Source: Nitrospirota bacterium (GTDB lineage Bacteria > Nitrospirota > Thermodesulfovibrionia > Thermodesulfovibrionales > JdFR-88). From it: a stretch of 18,704 bases of DNA. A program made the position numbers and the translations under genes. Each line of letters opens with the position of its first letter. The stretch's first letter is position 1. The stretch spans positions 1 to 18,704 of the forward strand of contig JAJYJB010000051.1 in NCBI GenBank assembly GCA_021789735.1, read 5' to 3'. Below, one piece after another: positions 15,147 through 18,704 of this stretch. The notes beneath the pieces are model-generated. The model did not search any database, was not told where the DNA came from, and worked only from the letters and a program-made list of their open reading frames with translations.

Positions 15147-15619
15147 CAGATCCGGTCTTTAAGCCATTCCAGAGGGCTGACCTTTACGAGCCCCCCTGAG
15201 CCGTCGGAATAGACGACCGAGGCTATCCCCGCGTTCAGTATCATGCGTTTGCACATCATGCAGGGCTCGGAGGAGCATTCCAACTGCTCTCCGCAGTCAA
15301 CACCCGAGATGTAAATGGTGGCCCCTGTCAGCTCCTCGAGCGACGCCCTTATTATGGCGTTGGCTTCGGCGTGGACGCTGTGGCAAAGCTCGTAGCGCTG
15401 GCCATGGGGGATCTTAAGGATCTGTCTGGTGCAGTTGCCGGCCTCCAGGCAGTCTTTAACGCCGCGCGCGGCCCCGTTAAAACCCGTGCTGACTATCACC
15501 CTGTCCTTTGTTATGACCGCCCCGTATCTTCTTCTGAGGCAGGTGGCGCGCAGGGCCACCGCCCTGGCTATATTTATGAAATACTCGTCCCATCCGGGTC
15601 TGTGAGCATCGTGTTTCAA
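15146..15619 (-). CDS. comEB: ComEB/dCMP deaminase family zinc protein
   Basis: The 157-aa product is a cytidine/deoxycytidylate deaminase. HAEANAI carries the zinc His and catalytic Glu, and EPCMMCKRM carries the two zinc Cys; the early RYGAVITKDRVIVSTGFNGAARG forms the substrate pocket. These enzymes deaminate dCMP to dUMP, supplying thymidylate synthesis. The name ComEB comes from the B. subtilis comE operon and does not by itself prove a competence role. The best start is a TTG at 15617-15619, as no ATG or GTG gives the full N-terminus. The -10-like TAAAAT (15626-15631) lies six bases upstream. It heads the comEB-cdaA-cdaR-glmM operon. Confidence 0.93.
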   Translation of the reverse strand: MKHDAHRPGWDEYFINIARAVALRATCLRRRYGAVITKDRVIVSTGFNGAARGVKDCLEAGNCTRQILKIPHGQRYELCHSVHAEANAIIRASLEELTGATIYISGVDCGEQLECSSEPCMMCKRMILNAGIASVVYSDGSGGLVKVSPLEWLKDRI

Positions 15620-15625
15620 GCCCCT

Positions 15626-15634
15626 ATTTTATCA
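15626..15634 (-). promoter_or_regulatory. Extended -10 promoter just before comEB
   Basis: On the minus strand TGATAAAAT is an extended -10 element whose hexamer TAAAAT (15626-15631) is six bases from the TTG start codon. It would drive comEB-cdaA-cdaR-glmM. The spacing again suggests a leaderless or very short 5' end. Confidence 0.45.
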
Positions 15635-15685
15635 CAAAAACGGGGGGCGGTTCGGGCACCCGGGCTTATTGGATTTTGGTTGAGT

Positions 15686-15691
15686 TATAAT
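15686..15691 (+). promoter_or_regulatory. -10 box just before murJ
   Basis: TATAAT (15686-15691) is a perfect -10 hexamer, eight bases before the GTG start of murJ, the same distance as at comEC. There is no Shine-Dalgarno sequence and no strong -35 match. The divergent comEB promoter lies about 55 bases away. Confidence 0.5.
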
Positions 15692-15699
15692 TCAGACTC

Positions 15700-17274
15700 G
15701 TGAGCGCAAAGCACAAAATAGCAAGGGCAGCGGGCCTGATGTCCATAGCCACCCTCATAAGCAGGATACTGGGGTTCGTGAGGGACATGGTATTGGCATT
15801 CTACATGGGAGCCACCGGCCTCTCGGACGCCTTTTACGTCTCCTTCAGGATACCCAACCTTCTAAGAGAGCTCTTTGCCGAGGGGACGATGGCCTCCGCA
15901 TTCATACCGGTGCTCAGCGAGTACCAGTTGAAAGAGGGAGACGAGGGGGCGCGAGACATGGTAAGGGCGGTCTTTACTTTTGTCCTCGTGGTGGTCGGGG
16001 GAATATCCCTTGTGGGTATTTTTGTAGCCCCATTCATTGTCAGCGCGATAGCGCCAGGTTTTCTGGCCCACCCGGAAAAATTCCACATTACGGTGCGTCT
16101 GACGCGGATAATGTTCCCGTTCCTTCTTTTTATCAGCCTGGGTGCGCTCTCAATGGGGGCGCTGAATGTGAAAAACATCTTTTTCCTGCCCGCCCTGTCA
16201 AGCGCGGTTTTGAACCTGGCGATGATAGTCACAGTCGTATCGCTTGCACTGGCCTTCGGCAACCCGGTGTTGGCCGCGGCGGTGGGTATCACGGTGGGTG
16301 GCATAGTCCAGTTCCTATACCAGTTGCCCGCCTTGAAAGGCGCGGGATATTCCCTGAAGCCGGTGGCCAGGTTCTGGAGACACCCGGGGCTTAAAAAAAT
16401 GGCCCTCCTGGTGCTGCCCGCCATACTTGCCATGTCGGTCTCGCAGGTAAACATAGTGGTAAGCAATATGCTGGCCTCTTTCCTGCCTCCGGGCAGCATC
16501 ACTTACCTGTTTTACGCGATGAGGCTCATGCACTTTCCGATAGGGGTCTTTGGGGTCGCAATGGGCATCGCCGTGCTGCCCGCGCTTTCCGAGCATGCCA
16601 TCAAAGGGGACATGGACAGCCTGAGAGACGATTTTTCCTTTGCCATGAGGGTGCTTTTTTTCCTGAGTCTGCCTGCGATGGCTGGCCTCATCGCCCTGCG
16701 GGTGCCTATAATAAGCACGCTTTTTTTCAGGGGCAGGTTCACTTACAGGGCCGTAGAGGGGACCGCTGGCGCGCTCTTTTTTTACTCTCTTGGGATATGG
16801 GCGATGGTTGGCTCACGGGTGCTTACGGCGACTTTTTACTCCATGAAGGACACAAAAAGGCCCGTAAAGTCGGCCGTCCTTGCCCTAGGGAGCAACCTTG
16901 TGCTTAGCATCATCCTCATGAGGCCCCTTAAGCACGAGGGGCTTGCGCTAGCAAACGCCCTTGCCGCCATAATAAATTTCAGCGCCCTTTCCTTCATGCT
17001 AAGGAGGAAACTGGTGCGCATGGATGCCAGGCGCATCCTGAGGTCTTTCACAAAATCCGCCCTTGCGGCGGCGGCAATGGGGGTGGCCAGCGCCCTTATA
17101 TTCCACGGGATGCTCTGGCAGCAGAGGGGCCATACCGCCCTGAAGGCGTTTTGGCTGGCCTCGGGCATTGCCTTTTCGCTTGGGATATACGGCCTTTTAA
17201 GCTATCTTTTAAAAAACGAGGAACTGGACGTTATAGCCGGTCTTTTAAGGAGGCGTTTTTTTGCAAAAAAATAA
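15700..17274 (+). CDS. murJ: Lipid II flippase MurJ (MviN)
   Basis: MurJ moves lipid II, the peptidoglycan building block, across the inner membrane. The 524-aa product is full length and highly hydrophobic, consistent with about 14 membrane helices. The N-terminal signature SIATLISRILGFVRDMVLAF (15-34), then FRIPNLLRELFAEGTMASAFIPVLSEY (49-75), is diagnostic of the MviN/MurJ branch of the MOP superfamily. The start is a GTG at 15700 with a -10 box eight bases upstream and no Shine-Dalgarno. Its 3' end overlaps the following hydrolase gene by 14 bases. It is divergent from the c-di-AMP and GlmM operon, so two peptidoglycan-related units share one intergenic region. Confidence 0.96.
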   Translation: MSAKHKIARAAGLMSIATLISRILGFVRDMVLAFYMGATGLSDAFYVSFRIPNLLRELFAEGTMASAFIPVLSEYQLKEGDEGARDMVRAVFTFVLVVVGGISLVGIFVAPFIVSAIAPGFLAHPEKFHITVRLTRIMFPFLLFISLGALSMGALNVKNIFFLPALSSAVLNLAMIVTVVSLALAFGNPVLAAAVGITVGGIVQFLYQLPALKGAGYSLKPVARFWRHPGLKKMALLVLPAILAMSVSQVNIVVSNMLASFLPPGSITYLFYAMRLMHFPIGVFGVAMGIAVLPALSEHAIKGDMDSLRDDFSFAMRVLFFLSLPAMAGLIALRVPIISTLFFRGRFTYRAVEGTAGALFFYSLGIWAMVGSRVLTATFYSMKDTKRPVKSAVLALGSNLVLSIILMRPLKHEGLALANALAAIINFSALSFMLRRKLVRMDARRILRSFTKSALAAAAMGVASALIFHGMLWQQRGHTALKAFWLASGIAFSLGIYGLLSYLLKNEELDVIAGLLRRRFFAKK

Positions 17275-17911
17275 AAACGGTGTGCTTTTTACTATCATGG
17301 CGGTCGGCCCGCTGCAGTCAAATTGCATTATCGTTTGGGACAGCGATTCAAAGGAGGGCATGGTCATAGATCCGGGGGACGAGCCGGAGACCATAATGGA
17401 CTTCATAGAAAAGGAAGGCTTATCCATAAGGCACATAGTCTGCACCCATGCCCATTTTGATCATGTGGGAGCGGTACCCGAGATAAAGGAGAGGACCGGG
17501 GCCCCGGTGTCTATCCATAAGGATGAGCTGGAACTTTACGAAGGGGTGGCGGACCAGGCCGCGCTGTGGGGTTACAAGCTGGAGTCGCTGCCTCCAGCAG
17601 ACAGGCTTCTTGAGGACGGCGATCACCTGGAAGCGGGCCGGGTGAAAGTTGAAGTGGTCCATACCCCGGGGCACAGCCCTGGTGGCATCAGTCTTTATGG
17701 GAACGGCATTCTTATAACAGGAGACACTCTTTTTCTGGGTTCCATTGGCCGGACGGACTTTTACGGCGGAAATTACGGGCTCATAATGAAATCCTTGGCC
17801 AAACTGGCCGCTTTTCCGCCCGAAACGCTGGTCCTGCCCGGGCACGGGCCTTCCTCGACAATTGGAAAGGAAGTAAAAAACAATCCTTTTTATCAGGAAA
17901 TAGACCTATGA
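17261..17911 (+). CDS. Glyoxalase II-like metallo-beta-lactamase-fold hydrolase
   Basis: The 216-aa product has a complete two-metal site: THAHFDHVG (His63, His65, Asp67, His68), GHSPGG (His138), TGDTLF (Asp155) and PGHGP (His195). It matches the YcbL/GloB-like group, hydrolases of thioesters such as S-lactoylglutathione, but the substrate here is not certain. The chosen start is a TTG at 17261, because a perfect AGGAGG (17248-17253) sits seven bases before it inside the end of murJ. A later ATG at 17297 (MAVGPLQSN) is possible. The overlap with murJ implies co-translation. Confidence 0.9.
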   Translation: MQKNKNGVLFTIMAVGPLQSNCIIVWDSDSKEGMVIDPGDEPETIMDFIEKEGLSIRHIVCTHAHFDHVGAVPEIKERTGAPVSIHKDELELYEGVADQAALWGYKLESLPPADRLLEDGDHLEAGRVKVEVVHTPGHSPGGISLYGNGILITGDTLFLGSIGRTDFYGGNYGLIMKSLAKLAAFPPETLVLPGHGPSSTIGKEVKNNPFYQEIDL

Positions 17912-18013
17912 TAAGGAAAAGCTTTTTTTTAACTCTTTTTTTGCTGGAAAATGACTTTTCTTGCTGGAACAGAGTAAAAACTCACTTTCAATTTTTAATA
18001 TGAAGTGGTAAAC

Positions 18014-18019
18014 TATAAT
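18014..18019 (+). promoter_or_regulatory. Candidate upstream rRNA-operon -10 box
   Basis: TATAAT is a perfect -10 hexamer within AT-rich DNA. No convincing -35 is found at 16-18 bases. If used, the transcript would begin near 18026 and include the whole structured leader. Confidence 0.4.
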
Positions 18020-18102
18020 TGAAGCGGGAATGAAGTCCCTTTCGGAATGGATCTTTGATAGAGTTCAAAAGTAAAAACTGTGTGACGTAAGCATAGTTAA
18101 AT

Positions 18103-18108
18103 TATACT
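18103..18108 (+). promoter_or_regulatory. -10 box directly before the structured leader RNA
   Basis: TATACT (18103-18108) matches five of six consensus bases. It places a transcription start near 18115, close to the outer end of the long stem that begins at 18110. The -35 region is weak (GTGACG at 18082-18087 is 15 bases away). Confidence 0.4.
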
Positions 18109-18109
18109 A

Positions 18110-18289
18110 TTCTCTGCGGCATTCTTGAGGTCAGCGAGCCGAGGGAACACTTTAAGGGTTGGGAGCCTGAGTGTGGAATGTGGTGAGATGTCGGGTTCCG
18201 GAAGGAACAGATGTCCTAAGCACCCACCGGGGCACCCACTTAAAAAAGAGCCTCCGGCTCGGCAGCCTCAAGATGCTGTGGAGAACAGC
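18110..18289 (+). ncRNA. Rod-shaped structured RNA upstream of 16S (6S-like or leader RNA)
   Basis: The sequence folds back on itself over about 176 bases. A 20-bp closing stem pairs 18110-18130 with 18266-18285 (one bulged U at 18123, three G-U pairs). Next comes an 11-bp stem, 18134-18144 with 18251-18263. After an asymmetric internal bubble there are two 6-bp stems, 18170-18176 with 18235-18240 and 18180-18185 with 18221-18227, each with one bulge. The tip is GTTCC-GGAA-GGAAC (18195-18208). The architecture, a long closing stem, a central bubble and a distal stem, resembles 6S RNA. The GGAA tip resembles SRP RNA, but the conserved AGCAG internal loop is absent. It may instead be a purely local element of the rRNA leader. 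Confidence 0.55.
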
Positions 18290-18305
18290 TTTTTGTTGTC
18301 TTTTT
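18275..18305 (+). terminator. Terminator-like hairpin in the rRNA leader
   Basis: GCTGT (18275-18279), loop GGAGA, and ACAGC (18285-18289) are followed directly by T5 (18290-18294) and a second T5 at 18301-18305. The stem is only 5 bp, so the terminator would be weak. It competes with the closing stem of the rod-shaped RNA for the same bases. Confidence 0.45.
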
Positions 18306-18320
18306 CGCTCTTTGAAAACT
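18306..18320 (+). promoter_or_regulatory. boxA-like antitermination site of the rRNA leader
   Basis: CGCTCTTTGAAAACT closely resembles the rRNA boxA of other bacteria (TGCTCTTTAACA in E. coli, TTCTTTGAAAA in Bacillus), which binds NusB-S10 for antitermination. It lies about 40 bases before the 16S start. Confidence 0.75.
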
Positions 18321-18357
18321 GTAAGCAGGCCCCAAAATTCGAAAGTTCATATGAGTT

Positions 18358-18704
<347 letters not shown>

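Larger units (their letters stand above)
17912..18109. other. AT-rich upstream region of the rRNA operon
   Basis: I see no gene here. The left part has long T runs (17924-17941), which may help end the murJ transcript or act as an UP-type element. TTGCTGGAA occurs twice, at 17941-17949 and 17961-17969. The region leads into two candidate -10 boxes for the ribosomal operon. Confidence 0.4.

Noticed and set aside
15834..16502. 222-codon minus-strand frame inside murJ
   Set aside because: Antisense to conserved MurJ sequence; no supporting signal.
18190..18225. SRP (4.5S) RNA, suggested by the TCCGGAAGGAA tip
   Set aside because: The GGAA tip and parts of the flank resemble SRP domain IV, but the conserved AGCAG side of the internal loop and the CAGG on the other side are altered, and the position in the rRNA leader is unusual. 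A covariance search could reverse this.

Overview
The window is a stretch of bacterial chromosome with a moderately high-GC, densely packed housekeeping core. A low-GC accessory patch carrying an insertion sequence lies at the left end, and the start of a ribosomal RNA operon lies at the right end. The genes point to a Gram-negative-type, deep-branching lineage (Nitrospirota or Desulfobacterota-like is my guess) that uses selenocysteine. It has the cdaA-cdaR-glmM (c-di-AMP and cell-wall precursor) operon, murJ, and several GTG/TTG starts. The taxonomic guess is inference; the 16S fragment at 18358-18704 would settle it.

Layout. Positions 1-180 hold the interrupted or truncated end of an unknown minus-strand gene. 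An intact IS5-type element (156-1477) lies against it, flanked by CTAG duplications. A 105-bp palindromic repeat follows (1544-1648), then tRNA-Leu(CAA) on the minus strand (1837-1923). A secreted or membrane-anchored PQQ-type beta-propeller protein (2066-3628) comes next, then a possible small ORF and a cysteine-rich DUF6485-like protein behind mnmE. mnmE (minus) and rsmA/ksgA (plus) are divergent. rsmA converges on an HD-domain hydrolase, with overlapping 3' ends. A HesB/IscA-like gene with an in-frame TGA (selenocysteine) then precedes hemB, ended by a clear bidirectional terminator. A CHRD-domain exported protein, RadC and ComEC follow on the minus strand, preceded by comEB-cdaA-cdaR-glmM, whose genes overlap by 1-4 bases. 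murJ and a glyoxalase-II-like metallo-hydrolase run divergently from comEB. The right end holds a roughly 445-base leader region and the first ~350 nt of 16S rRNA.

How the genes work together. CdaA makes c-di-AMP, CdaR regulates CdaA, and GlmM makes glucosamine-1-phosphate for peptidoglycan; divergent MurJ flips lipid II. ComEB and ComEC, neighbours in the Bacillus comE operon, bracket the c-di-AMP block here. HesB-like and HemB suggest a link between Fe-S or redox chemistry and tetrapyrrole synthesis. MnmE, RsmA, the tRNA and 16S all serve translation.

Most noteworthy signals: (1) a selenoprotein hidden by its in-frame TGA, with a SECIS-like hairpin; (2) a long rod-shaped RNA structure (18110-18285) directly upstream of 16S, whose 3' arm can instead form a terminator-like hairpin followed by a boxA-like element; (3) -10-like hexamers 6-8 bases before several start codons that lack Shine-Dalgarno sequences, suggesting leaderless mRNAs; (4) a ComEC whose metallo-beta-lactamase-like domain has lost most of the usual metal ligands.
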